A stretch of 64,000 nucleotides of DNA, from the NCBI GenBank assembly GCA_930367205.1, contig OV884011.1, positions 47,815,754 to 47,879,753 on the forward strand, read 5' to 3'. Made by a program: the position numbers and the translations under genes. Below, piece after piece: positions 1-11,451 of this stretch. Source of the DNA: Acanthosoma haemorrhoidale. Its lineage: Eukaryota; Arthropoda; Insecta; Hemiptera; Acanthosomatidae. Each line of letters begins with the position of its first letter. Positions within the stretch are counted from its first letter, which is position 1. Under the pieces are notes generated by a model. The model was not told where the DNA came from. It did no database searches and saw nothing but the letters and a program-made list of their open reading frames with translations.

Positions 1-135
1 CTCAATCTTTTATAAGTTGCTACATGACTTATTCACCCATGTACATTTCACACAGGACCCTGCACAATGACCTATGCACACAGAACGTCTATGACACTAC
101 AAGAGAACGTTACGCTAATACCGTAAGATTACAGT

Positions 136-196
136 AAGAACAGGCTCGAACCCTTTTATTCAAACACTCAGATATCACACTACCCACTAAGCTACA
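136..196 (-). repeat. tRNA-derived SINE head (relic)
   Basis: On the minus strand an A-box-like TAGCTTAGTGGGTAG (180-194) is followed 42 bases later by a B-box-like GGGTTCGAGCC (142-153). This is the spacing of an internal pol III promoter in a tRNA. The T stem pairs only partly and no clean acceptor stem is visible, so I read it as a tRNA-derived SINE fragment, not a working tRNA. Confidence 0.5.
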
Positions 197-1083
197 TTGA
201 CGAATCAAGCATAAGTTGCAGTGATACAGCTGTCAAGATAACAGCAGAATAACTCCTGTTAACTAATTAATTAATTATTGATTTCAATCTGAAATCATAA
301 ATGCTAAGGGTCTAGCCCGGAGGTGCTGCATAGTCTACTCGATATTACTCAGCACTCCCCAGTATTCCGGATGGGAGTAGTGGCCGACATTATGATGACA
401 TGTGTCATTTCGATGCATCACGTCAGGTACAGTCGTCAGATAAACACGATAATCATCACTGCATGGCAGAAGTATCTGACTTCGATAGTCATCTGCTGCC
501 GTAATTTTTTTGTTGTATAAATAAATAAAAGTGAGAAAAGGCATGGTTCACTAAAATTTAAGCTTTCGTTTGTTTCATCGTGCAAGCTATTAAAAATTTA
601 ATTTTATGATTTATCCTCTTAATGACACGGTTGGAAACTGTATAACAGAAATCATTCAAAAGATATTTCAGTAGGAAGACTTTACCTACCCATAAAAACA
701 AAAAAAATCATGTATTTTGTGTCATTCAATTTGACACGGTAATTAATTTCTCATTACCCCGAACAAACAAAATAAAGAATGAAGGAAAATAGAAGTGAGT
801 AGAAAATACTCTTGGGAACAAACAAGCTTTTGAGATAACAGTGACTCGAGAAATTTTGAAACGGGTCTGACTTTTTATAAATTTAATTTTTTTCCATACT
901 TCCCGATATTATATTAAAAAAAACTATCTAGCATATTTCGTAGTGTCAAGGAATGTACCGCAGACATTTCAGGACTATTAAGTTATTGTTACGACTTGTA
1001 TCGTAGAACATACATTCAAACTGGCAAACAAAATATGAAAATACTCTATCCATATAATATACATTGTCCATAGGAATATTCAT
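197..1083. other. non-coding, nothing recognised
   Basis: AT-rich sequence with stops in all frames. The short opposing open frames at 323-544 overlap each other and resemble no family. Confidence 0.6.
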
Positions 1084-1183
1084 GGATAATTTAATTAAAT
1101 TTGAATAAAAAGCTTTCTGCCAAGCACTTATTTCTAGAAGCTGTTTCTACCTCATTTACTACAATTTAGGCCTAACCATTTGC
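1084..1183 (+). repeat. 100-bp direct repeat, upstream copy
   Basis: Nearly identical to 2584-2683, exactly 1500 bp away, with only a few mismatches at the left end. It contains the shared block CAAGCACTTATTTCTAGAAG. The homology ends abruptly at TTGC (1183). Confidence 0.9.
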
Positions 1184-2360
1184 GGATGCAGCTTAAATTG
1201 AAATAGCGTATTATTATAAGAACAAAATTCATTGTTACATAGACAATGCCATTAGAAAGCCTCTACTGCATAAATAAAAAGGCCGGATTTTATTTTTATC
1301 GTTATATCGATAGTAGTAAGAAAATCGATGACGGAATATGGGCCTTAGTTACTTTAATATTATGAATGAAACATATCGATTTTGCCGTGAGTTCATCGTC
1401 CAGCAGATACTAATAAATGCTAAAAGTGATTCTTGAAAATCTTATTTCTAGGTCCGAATGCCATGGCACTATTTAATTTTAACGAGTTGTGTCGTGAGTT
1501 GAGTCACGCGATCTCTAGTAGATAAAGTAGCTACAGTTTTATTTATTCCAAGAGAAGAACCGGAAAAGTACAAGGTTTCAATCATTTATCGTCTGTAGGC
1601 TGTAGGGTATCGGTTGTAAAAGTGCCCTGTGATTGCTTAAAATTAAATTAAATTTAACACTTCATGAAGAAGCAAAGCACAACAAAGTTGTCACTGAAGG
1701 GTTTGTAAGTAGCGCTGAGAAGCCAGTGTAGTTAGTGCTTGGCTGTTTACCTTTCAACCTTAATTTTTTTTCCTGAACGGATTCTCTATTTCTTTATTCA
1801 AGCTACTCATTTATCCACAAGAGGCTGAATGATCACCGACCAGACCGTTCCTATGATTCCTCCATTTATTAGTGCAGAAACAGTTTAAAATAACATTGTT
1901 CTTCTGAAATATTTTCAAACTATTTCAACCAAATGTTTACTATGTTAGAACTAAAGATTCTAACGCAATCAGAAAGAATAATTAGTCAAGCGTGCTGTAT
2001 CTCACAATCAAGAGATTCAATAATCATACTATATAGTCACTTCCCCTTGATTTTCTGAACTGTTTTACTAACATCGCTTTCAGATGCAGTTTCTGTAACA
2101 CGCCCCACAGATAAATACTTTACATATATCTATTTTAAAAAATATGCATTTGTATGTATGTGTAAAACCAATAAATCCCAAACTATTATACATATTATTA
2201 ATCGGGGTGATATGATCAAATTGATATCCTTCTCAATGTGCTAAGAAAACTAAGTAATTAATTATGTCATTTACCATGGAACTGGTTTCATTTTTAGTAG
2301 CCTTTTTGTAGAGTACTGCTTGATTTAAAATTGGGGACAAGATTATGTTCAGTTCAATGG
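1184..2360. other. non-coding, nothing recognised
   Basis: AT-rich sequence with no open frame of note and no repeat that I could match elsewhere in the window. Confidence 0.6.
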
Positions 2361-2408
2361 CTTAGTGTAATTGAACTAACAAAATATAATATACTTATTT
2401 TTAATCAT
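2361..2408 (+). repeat. 48-bp segment copied at 2683-2730
   Basis: This segment, beginning CTTAGTGTAATTGAAC and ending TAATCAT, recurs at 2683-2730 with one visible mismatch. There it is fused directly to the copy of 1084-1183. Confidence 0.85.
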
Positions 2409-2583
2409 CGCGACGATATCTTTAAATTTATTACTCTACTCAAAATCATAGGAAGGTATTAATTTTTTATGCCAAGTAATAAATATCTTTAATTATGTTT
2501 TATAGACTTTTTCATGTTATATTCATCGACTAAAACAACAGTATAATCGTATACCGTCAAATCATGTACACTGTAAAGACTTT

Positions 2584-2730
2584 GGAAAATTTAATTAAAT
2601 TTAAATAAAAACCTTTCTGCCAAGCACTTATTTCTAGAAGCTGTTTCTACCTCATTTACTACAATTTAGGCCTAACCATTTGCTTAGTGTAATTGAACTA
2701 ACAAAATATAATATACTTATTTGTAATCAT
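2584..2730 (+). repeat. mosaic duplication of two upstream segments
   Basis: Bases 2584-2683 copy 1084-1183 and bases 2683-2730 copy 2361-2408. The two segments are 1.2 kb apart at their source but contiguous here, sharing GC at the junction. This suggests template switching or a rearranged mobile-element end. No transposon termini are evident. Confidence 0.85.
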
Positions 2731-3990
2731 ATTATCATAATTAATCATATAATATTTAATAAGATGTCATGTTTATTGGTAAACGCGAGAATCATAACCT
2801 CAGCACCGACTAAATAATTCTTCTTCAACTTTCAAATAAAATTAACCAACGTACATACATATACTCGTAGGTGGACTAAAAATGGTATTTTTTTTCGTTC
2901 CTCGGTGAGCAATTATATTCCAATTTATATTTTTTATCAATTTAACGAAACTTTTCATTCAGTTCTTAGCTTCCACGATGGTATTTGTGAAATATTAATT
3001 GCAACTTGAGTCTTCACTCAGGGTAGAACCAAGTCATACATAGGTAGGGACATTCCGTTGTGGTTGTGCACAAGGTCCGTAAGTCATCGTCTGGGATACA
3101 TTAGCTTAAGTAATACTAACTACTCATACACCTTTTGCCTCTGCTGCACTATATTCGTCGTTAGCATTTAGCCAGTTTTATTTAAATTACATGATGCAAC
3201 ATTGACTATAAGTAAATTTAATAATTTATCACCTGTTTTGTCGAGGGTTAGTTGTTTGTTTGAGGGAGCGGTATTTAGTAAAATAAAGAACATTAGTTAA
3301 ATAAGAGAAAATTTTCGATGGAAATTGAAAAGCACTTATTATCAAAGTCATTCATAGAATTAATATTTGTTACAACCACATTCTACTAGACAGGGAAAAT
3401 AAAAAAATAATTTTGACCTGAGATCTAATAGTCTTTCTCTTTTCTAATTTATTTTTAGCGTCAAATTTAACCGTCACGTTTCTTTACTGCCTAATTAGAT
3501 GAATTTTAATTGTAACTTAATAATTTCCAGTAGTAAACTTGCCTTGTTTTTTCTCGATCAATTTTTGTAAAGAGAAGGCCGAAAGAAGGTTATCGATTCT
3601 ATTTTCGGAAAGTAGGCATATGTTCGTTTAGCAACAGGGAAATCCCGACTCAAAACAAATCTACTAGGATTTACGGCCTACGTTCTTCAAATGAGTTTTG
3701 CTAATGTGAAACAGTCGTAAATTAAAAAATTCACTCTCCGTCATTTTTTTTCTACTGTTTTTGGATTTGCAATGAGTATTTAAGGTTGCTTATGAATCTT
3801 ACAGATGAAGATGACGATCTAAACTTTTTTTTTTGTTTGCCATGCCTTTAAATAAGAACTATTTTTTTTTTTTATATTATAATTAAAAGTCTGCATGCTG
3901 AGTCCCTCTGACTTCCACCGCCAATGTTGCGATGATTACAAGGATTGGAAAATCATGGCCAAATAATTTATATTGACAAAGTCGAGTAAC
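2731..3990. other. non-coding, nothing recognised
   Basis: AT-rich with several homopolymer runs, for example T runs near 3824 and 3861. No coding signal was seen. Confidence 0.6.
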
Positions 3991-4049
3991 GGATAGCTCA
4001 GTAGGCACTTGGCCAAGCAATATTTGAGAGGTTCTGGGTTGGAGCAGGG
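3991..4049 (+). repeat. tRNA-derived SINE head (relic)
   Basis: TAGCTCAGTAGGC at 3994-4006 matches an A box. GGTTCTGGGTTGGAGC at 4030-4045 contains a degenerate B box about 43 bases further on. The arrangement aligns well with a generic tRNA from D arm to T arm, but the T loop carries G for the conserved C and no acceptor stem forms. Confidence 0.5.
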
Positions 4050-5040
4050 TATTTGTTATTTGGCTAATAATTAATAGTTGTTTGTGCACTACGTTAAGTA
4101 AATGTAATTCTTACTTATGATCTAATTGTACTTGTTTTTAGCGAAATCTGTATTACCTATATTAAATGTGAATATTTATTTCAGGAATGCAATAAAAAAT
4201 TTGAATATACTAGTGATACTTTTACCGGTAACTATATTGCTTCTAAATAGCTACAACAGGACAGTTCTAAAGGGTTTTTAAGAATAGATATTTACTTAAC
4301 TTCTTAAACTTTAAGGTAATTACTTAGTCTGTTTAAAAAATAATAATATGCATGCAGTTATTTTTGGAATTTCCTATTCAACCGTAAATGGTTATTTTCA
4401 CTATAAAGTGTCCGTAAAATAATATTTTGTAATGAAGTATAACTTCTCTGGGACGAAGTATCAACTCAACATATTTGCCCACTACACTTGTAAGATACTA
4501 ATAGAGTATGCTCATAACAAAGAAGATCACTGCACTTCTACAATTATTGATCAAATAATCTCGCTGGAAATTGTTAAAGTATACCTCTTCCAAGTGGGTT
4601 GGGACAATGGTAACTTAAAACCCACTATGTGTCTGTCTGTAGGCATGGAATAGTAAAAAGTCAGGCACGTTCTACTATTTCATTCATTCTTTTTACATGA
4701 ACCACACGAGCTGTTCAAGTTGACAAGTTCTGGTTTTTCTCCGAGCAGTATATATTTTTGAAATTAAAAAAAAAATTTAGAACCTTACTTCTTTTAGGTG
4801 TGACTGTCATTTGTCTGTACGTTGGTGTTAGTAAAAATGATTCAAACGATCCCATATTTTCAGGGTATATTTCAAAATCTACTAATTTTTTATTACAAGT
4901 TACGTTAAGTTAAGAAGTTACAAGAGTATTTCGAAAACATTATAGCACTTGAAAAAAAGTCGGTTCTGTCTTGCTCACGTTTAAAATTTTCACGTAAATA
5001 AAATCAAATAATATAAAACACTTTTCCAGGATATAAAACT
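4050..5040. other. non-coding, nothing recognised
   Basis: AT-rich sequence. A 73-codon open frame at 4432-4653 has no recognisable features. Confidence 0.55.
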
Positions 5041-5337
5041 CTAACTTCTTTCTTTAGTTTTCTTACAATTACTTAAATTTAGATAAAAGCGACACTCATA
5101 ATATTGTTTTTCGCATTCTAAGATATTTATTTTGGTGATAAACTTTTTTAAAAAATGCGATTTGATTCCTAAGATATGTCGAAAAATTAGAGTGGCATCC
5201 TGAAAAACCGTTTTCAAATGAAAGCCTTGGGTCTCTCCAGGAAATTTATTTATATATTTTGCGCCTAAATTTATAACTGTCCCAACTTTACCCATAAAAT
5301 CATCATCATTAAAGCATACAGGTTTGTCGGGTGACAA
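5041..5337 (-). CDS. unidentified 98-codon open frame
   Basis: A single open frame starting at a non-ATG TTG; the first in-frame ATG is about 15 codons in. It encodes a mixed-composition, lysine-rich polypeptide including FNDDDFMGKVGTVINLGAKY and, near the end, CEKQYYECRFYLNLSNCKK. I do not recognise a family. The residue mix is more protein-like than most AT-rich chance frames here, so it could be a fragment of a decayed mobile element or an orphan exon. No promoter, splice sites or poly(A) context were identified. Confidence 0.2.
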   Translation of the reverse strand: MSPDKPVCFNDDDFMGKVGTVINLGAKYINKFPGETQGFHLKTVFQDATLIFRHILGIKSHFLKKFITKINILECEKQYYECRFYLNLSNCKKTKERS

Positions 5338-6263
5338 ATTTGGTCCTGATGTTGCCTAATTAACTAAATAAAACAATTTGCTGGAGATACCTAAGTCATT
5401 TATTTGAAAAAAATATATCAAACTGTCTTTTGATTCTCTATTTGGAGTTTTAAACTTCCTTAATGCTGACAAAGTTAGTTACTAAAATAAAAAAAAAAAC
5501 AGAATTAAAAATTGGATGATATTTCAGCAATCATGACTCATTTCATTTTATTCAAAGAAGTTACTGATTATTAGACGTTAGTATATGATATACAATATGC
5601 TATTATGCCTGGTTCTAGAGTTGATACTTTCATTTTGGATCATGCACGGTACAAAATCGACTCCGGTGTCAGAGAACAAGCAGTATCCATTACTAAAAAT
5701 AAAAGAAATAAAAATGATAAGCATAATGTAAAAGGTATTTTGGATCTATGACTGAGCTCTAAGTTGACTGGGTGTAATGTGGACAGCACATGAGATCATC
5801 TACATTGCTTACCGTGCCTCGCTGGTCGACTCTAACGCAGGCGTTAAACATCAATTTGTCTACTCCCACTCTCATCAATATCCCTGCAGAAACATCACGT
5901 CTCAGAACCATATAAAGCAAATTATATATCTTATTCACACTTGTCACAACCCCCGTTCGTCCAGTTAAGGGGAACACAGGGTTGTATATACTACTTCTTA
6001 TAACATCAACAAAAAAAATAAATAAAATAAAATAAATAAAGTATATGTATTAAGAATAAACCAATATAATAATGAGTCATTATGTAATAGTTTCGGAGAG
6101 AGATTAATGAAGTGGATATAGAAATAACACCAAAGACTACTCCACTTGCAAGCGAAATTTCCTCGATAAAAAATAAATCACTTATGGTCATATTCAAGCA
6201 TTTATTTGTCACTAAAAAGAGTTGAAAAATATAATTTCCATGAAAAAATATCAGGGTAAAAAG

Positions 6264-6265
<2 letters not shown>
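5338..6265. other. non-coding, nothing recognised
   Basis: AT-rich. The paired opposite-strand open frames at 5759-5977 are mutual shadows with no family resemblance. Confidence 0.55.

Positions 6266-6348
<83 letters not shown>
6266..6348. repeat. (CT)n microsatellite
   Basis: About 41 uninterrupted CT units. Long RERERE open frames on the minus strand are artefacts of the dinucleotide repeat. Confidence 0.98.
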
Positions 6349-6351
<3 letters not shown>

Positions 6352-7043
6352 TTCGCCGCTCCCTAAACCTGTCAAACTAGAACTGTTGTAAGATGAATAC
6401 ATATATTAAAATCTCAAGTATGTTAATATATTGATATAAATAATGTTTCCATGATTTCACACTTTTTTTTCATAATTTATATTTCTGAAATACAATAGCT
6501 AATGTCAACAGAAATAAATTCTTAAATATTGTTTTGTCGATATCTTGGTTCTATCAATACACAAGTAAACGCTCATCCCAAAATCATAAGCAAAAAGAAC
6601 ATTCAGCAATTAACCGTAAGTATTTCTGATACAGTAAGTATTAACATTTTCTTTAAGTTATATTCGGTGGTACTAGTGAGTGCAATGTCCACAAGCAGTC
6701 TATAGGAAATGTCGTTCCTTTATCTATCGCTTCTTAAATTTGACATAAAACTCGGGCGCGTGATCGGTAACAAATCTGGTTTTATATATAAGTTAAAAAT
6801 GCGTGTAATTCGCAACTTAAGCTTTTGTTAAGGTCGGCCATACAGCTCACTAGTACCCTTTTGCCTTTCATTATCGAATTAGACTCACTTCCTTTAGTAC
6901 AAAAAGTCTATTGAGTGCCATTAGTTTCAATCGTTGTTTTCTCTATAACCATATTTTTAAATGTTAATATAATCAAAGAATAAGAGAGGTTACTAGTCCT
7001 CTTGGCTAGTTTTTAACATGAAAGATTTACTAGGAGCTATGGT
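6349..7043. other. non-coding, nothing recognised
   Basis: AT-rich sequence between the microsatellite and the first A-B repeat unit. No coding signal was seen. Confidence 0.6.
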
Positions 7044-7154
7044 ACATATATCAAGATTCGAACGAATCAAGTATATATATATACATATAGCTCCTTTCCC
7101 AAAAATATGCACAAGTGCAGAAAGATATATACTGCAAACCAAAGTAAAGTTCAA
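7044..7154 (+). repeat. A-B repeat unit
   Basis: Module A (about 7049-7083, containing TCAAGATTCGAACGAATCAA) is followed by module B (about 7090-7154, containing AAAATATGCACAAGTGCAG). Both modules recur as inverted pairs at 8111-8187 and 8194-8333. A poly(T) run, the tail of a LINE insertion, interrupts the repeat right after module B. Confidence 0.85.
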
Positions 7155-8099
7155 TTTTTTTTTTTTTTTTTTTTCTAAGCTCTCTAGTTAGAATTTTCGG
7201 ATGAGGGATAAATATAAAATATTTAGGGTGATCGGATCCTTGTACTAGGAGGACCTGCTTGAAGGTGGTGTGAGAGGAGTAAGGAGTGTGGGAATCCTTT
7301 GTGGAGGTTGGTTGTTACGGCACAGTGGTGAGAGTCCACTGGTGGCTGGGCCCAGAGTCTTCTCTAGGCATGTAGTGCAGTCGTATTTAATCTGACATCA
7401 GTGAGGGTGCCCCCTAGAGGCTTGTTGTTGGTGGGCCAAGTGCCGTGATGTCAACCATTTCTTCTGCTTTACTCGATCTTGTGAGTTGCCATCGTGCCGG
7501 TAGCGGTGGTGGTGTCAGGTCTCGGAAGAGAGGGTTTAGACTGTGCTTCATCGAGTCGAAGAACTTGATGTGACGTCGTCTGATGGCTTCGGTGATGGTG
7601 GGGAGCTCAATCTTTTCGTGCATGTCGGAAGCCTTCATTTCACGAAAAGGGGTATGCCACAGTGCCGTTCGCAGGATGTTGTTCTGGAAGCTCTGGAGGC
7701 GAGTTATGGTGCTGGCATGTAGGAATCTAAAGAGTGGTGTCCCAAACAGTAGAGCTGGCCTCAGGAAGCTCTTGTATATGAGGAGTTTCAGTCGAAGGGA
7801 TATGGCCTGGCTGGTGATGAGATGCTGGAGAGAGTAGTAAGTTCTGCGGACACGTTTTAATTTATTTTGCAAGTGTGTGCCGAACGTCATGTGCCTGCCT
7901 AGGTTGATGCTCAGGTAGCAGATGCTGTTGGCTAATTTACATTGAGTCCCGTCTGTGGTAAAGCTGGGTGGACGTTTCTTTTTCCCATGCTGGAAAGAGA
8001 AGATGATCCCCTGAGTCTTGGCTGGGTTCACTGGAATGTGGACAGCTCGCAGCCTGTCGGCGATTAATTGGCTAGCGCCCTCTGCAGCCTTTAGAGCTC
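7155..8099 (-). mobile_element. 5'-truncated jockey-like LINE
   Basis: The minus strand reads a truncated reverse transcriptase C-terminus, a 3' UTR of about 240 bp (7175-7413) and a 20-base poly(A) tail, seen as T at 7155-7174. The 5' end stops abruptly near 8099 against AT-rich repeat DNA. This is the usual product of target-primed reverse transcription that halted early. The insertion lies between copies of the A/B repeat modules, so it probably landed in that repeat. A clear target-site duplication was not found. Confidence 0.85.
7414..8097 (-). pseudogene. jockey-like reverse transcriptase, C-terminal fragment
   Basis: An open frame of about 228 codons with no native start, because the element is 5'-truncated. 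It begins inside the palm region, with VNPAKTQGIIF following the position of the lost YADD motif, and runs through the thumb region. Family-typical motifs include KLLIYKSFLRPALLFGTPLF, RLQSFQNNILRTALW and SDMHEKIELPTITEAIRRRH. No internal stop is seen, so the copy is fairly young, but it lacks the endonuclease, the ORF1 protein and the catalytic aspartates and cannot be active. A related decayed C-terminus lies at 41900-42150. Confidence 0.85.
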
Positions 8100-8110
8100 A
8101 TATATATAGC

Positions 8111-8187
8111 TTACATATATCAAGATTCGAACGAATCAAGTATATATAATATATATACTTGATTCGTTCGAATCTTGATATATGTAA
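8111..8187. repeat. 77-bp palindrome of module A
   Basis: Perfect or near-perfect inverted repeat centred on 8149, starting TTACATATATCAAG and ending CTTGATATATGTAA. It is two copies of module A (also at 7049-7083) head to head, joined through TATATATAATATATATA. Confidence 0.95.
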
Positions 8188-8193
8188 TTAGTA

Positions 8194-8333
8194 GAATTAT
8201 TGAACTTTACTTTGGTTTGCAGTATATGTCTTTCTGCACTTGTGCATATTTTTGGCAAAGGAGCTCCTTTGCCAAAAATATGCGCAAGTGCAGAAGGACA
8301 TATACTGCAAACCAAAGTAAAGTTCAATAATTC
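8194..8333. repeat. 140-bp palindrome of module B
   Basis: Two arms of about 70 bp meet at GGCAAAGGAGCTCCTTTGCC, centre 8263/8264. Each arm is a module B copy (compare 7090-7154). Differences such as TGCACAAG against TGCGCAAG show the arms have diverged slightly. Together with the module A palindrome this makes an A-A'-B'-B arrangement. Confidence 0.95.
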
Positions 8334-11300
8334 TTAATGTAGCTTTTATTATATAGAAATGTTTCATAATCAACGAGAAAGAAAAAATACCACATATTGA
8401 TGAAATTTTGTTTGTAATAGATATATTTAATTATCAGAGAGAATCTCGTATCCGTAGTTTTTAATTGGATATTTCTAACATAAAAACGAATTCGACGAAA
8501 TGGTTTAAACTAAGAATTAGAGATAATTTGGTTATTGATGGGTATCTAAATAAAACTTCTTAAGCAAGGTTTGTGAAGAAACAATAAATTAAATATTGAA
8601 TCTTGTTTATAGCAGGACAGCACTCAAAATAGTTCGATAGTGGTGGATTGAGAGGACATAACATATTTATAAAAACAGGAGTTGAAATAAGCGATCGAAG
8701 GAAGTCGTTCTGCGAGCAGGGAATGAACAGTGGTTTTGAGTTTAGGAGATTATATGTACGGTAGGGATTTGGTGGGTATGACATGTGACCATATAAACAA
8801 CCAAAAACTATAGATCTACAGAGCACATGACCTAGCCCAAAAGCTGGTTCATGCAGTGCATAAAAAATCATCTGCGAGAATCATGTCGATGTGCACTCAG
8901 TCTCTTGATTCACAAACAGAAAATGAGCCAGCTACTACACTCGAAGAATTATAAACAAGTCTATAAATTGCCCATGAAGGTAATTGAAATATAAGGGACT
9001 GCCCTCTCAATGCTAACCTAAACTAAAGTTTGGTGTTGAAGGTATTTCAGATTGAACAATCAACCGCAGGCTGGCTGACAGGAATAAGAAGTTTTTACAA
9101 AAACCTGGGAGCTTCTTCTCTGACACCTGCGTTGCCACGTCAAGTGCTACACAAGAAACCTACTAATGGCGTTGATCTCCAGTGTTCAGTCAGTGTTCTG
9201 TCCAGTTCGTCCGAGATCGGAGCGCATGATGGAGTAGATGATATTGTAAAAAGTGCTGAGACCAAATTAGCCAAAGGAAGGTGAATTTATGTATAAGACT
9301 TTATAAGAGCAGCTAAGACAGAAATCGTGACAACCAACAAAATGATGAAAATCAAGAACTCAGTTATACAGTGGATTACATCTGGTCACGCTATAGGTCG
9401 AGTGGCGAGATTGTGAATTGAACACTCCAGATAGATCAAATGATAAAATATCTTGATAGCTCGCAAACAATAGGAGATATTAGGAATCTACCGAGTAGTG
9501 TTCACTATTGACCATTTACAAGAGAAGTGTTGGCTATTTTGAAAATAAATGAATGGAGGAATTATTGTCAGACGTTCTGCATGATTTCATCAGCACTTTT
9601 ATGCAAGAGATAAAGTGCCGGTAAAAAAATAACGTATTAAATAAACTCTAAAGGAAATATCCGACCTGTTCTAAAGGAAATGTTTACGACTTATTTAGAA
9701 GTAACAAACAGGATTTATCATTTACAGAACGCCGTGGAGCAAATAAATAAATTACTTGAAGACAAAATTGTTAATCTGAGTAATAATGCGTCCTTAATGT
9801 ATTGAAGAAGGGTCGTTTTCTCCATTAAAAAATTGAATGAGACCTGCTACATATATTTACAATCGAGTAAGCTAAGGGCTAAAGGGTTTTAGGGATGGTT
9901 CAATGGAAAAACTACCCTAACCGATTGATTGATAATGTATTTCATGATTCCTCTATGTACCTTTGCTTGAAAAAAAATCGTAAAATATTGATAAAATACT
10001 AGATCCTCACTTTTTGTATTATTCAATCATTGTAATGATAATGGAGAGATGAGTAATTTCATTCATCTAAAGTGTTTTATGCTCTTTATTAAAGAAGTTT
10101 AAAATGAATAGTTTTTTGTATTATTTAATCTAATTAATGATAGCCCTTCTATCACATTGAAATTGCTTAATAAATAAAACGTCTCGAACCTACGCAATAT
10201 GGCTGTTTTGTATTTTGCCAAACCGCTTTTAACTATTAAACAGCCATGCTCAGTGCTGTAATAATCAATTTACATTTAAACGTAGATTTATTAAATGTAA
10301 ATGTGATAACCATTCCTTGTGTTTTCTTTGATTTTAGTTGGGGAGGGGGAGAGTCAAGAAGTTATATTTCTTCGATTGATAACCCACAACAAGCACTAAC
10401 ATCTAAAACTAAAATTACTTGTACACGCTGCTGCTTGTTGTTTCTTGTTGATTGGAATAGAAATTTTTGTAATAACGGATAAAAATTTTCAAACAAAGAA
10501 TAAAAATCGGAAATATCAGGAAGTATTTTCATTTAGTAAGTTTTAGTCGGCTCTTTCAAAACATGAAACCTTTATGTTTCAATCGGTGTGCCTACCTCTC
10601 CGTCAAGAAGCTGTACATGTAAGTCCCATTTGATGTTGTAATGAGATGATAAATAATGAGACATGATGAAGAGTAATTGAATACTTGGTATCAAAAATGC
10701 TATAATTTAATTAGGGTATCAAATTAAAGATTTGAACTCCTGTTTAATATTATTTACAATGTGTTTTTATTATTATATAAAAATAATCATTTAAACTGTT
10801 ATTGACATAGTGTTCTCCACTTTAACTCAGCACATGGTTTTAGAGGAACGGTATTTTAAAGGCTCAAACTTTCTTACTTTTTTGGGGTTTTTAGACACAA
10901 GTCTATCATAAAGTACCAAGCTTTTTTTGTTAAAAACTCAAATTTATTATAATCGCAGTTTAAAGATGGCAAGCTTACTGCCTGAAGGTGATCCATTTAC
11001 CTTTTGGCAGGTTAACCTATTTTCATTTTAAATTAACTAAAAGTACTTCGCTAAGAAAATAACAATTGGTTGCAAAACATTAATAATTGTTATGTTGGTA
11101 ATTTATAATCGTATTTGTTCAAGAATTATCACTATTTATTTGTTTCAAATTATACAAATGAGTATTTATAGACATTTTGAAATTTTTATTTACAAATAAA
11201 ACATAAATTTTTTATAATTAATTTTAAAATAGAATAAACTGCTAAGCAACAAGGGAGACGATACTTGATTAAGATACTTGATTAAGATTGAGTACGATGC

Positions 11301-11451
11301 GATCCTCTTCATAATGTCTGTCCGTTTGCTATGGTGGCCATCAAAACGATTCAATCGATCTAAAAAAATTTAAAGGTAACGTATATTTTGCATATACGAT
11401 AGATTTTAGAACAAGTCATTTTTGATTACTTAACCAGTCAAGTATATGATT
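8334..11451. other. non-coding, nothing firmly recognised
   Basis: AT-rich. An 84-codon frame at 9030-9284 has mixed composition (for example SSSEIGAHDGVDDIVKS) but matches no family and has no supporting signals, so it is not called. Confidence 0.5.

Noticed and set aside
3991..4049. Functional tRNA gene
   Set aside because: The A and B boxes are present, but the T loop is altered and no acceptor or anticodon stem forms cleanly.
6006..6402. Long minus-strand frames rich in RE dipeptides
   Set aside because: They are translations of the (CT)n microsatellite and its flanks, not genes.
9030..9284. 84-codon plus-strand frame
   Set aside because: No domain, no splice, promoter or poly(A) support. 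The length is not exceptional for the window.
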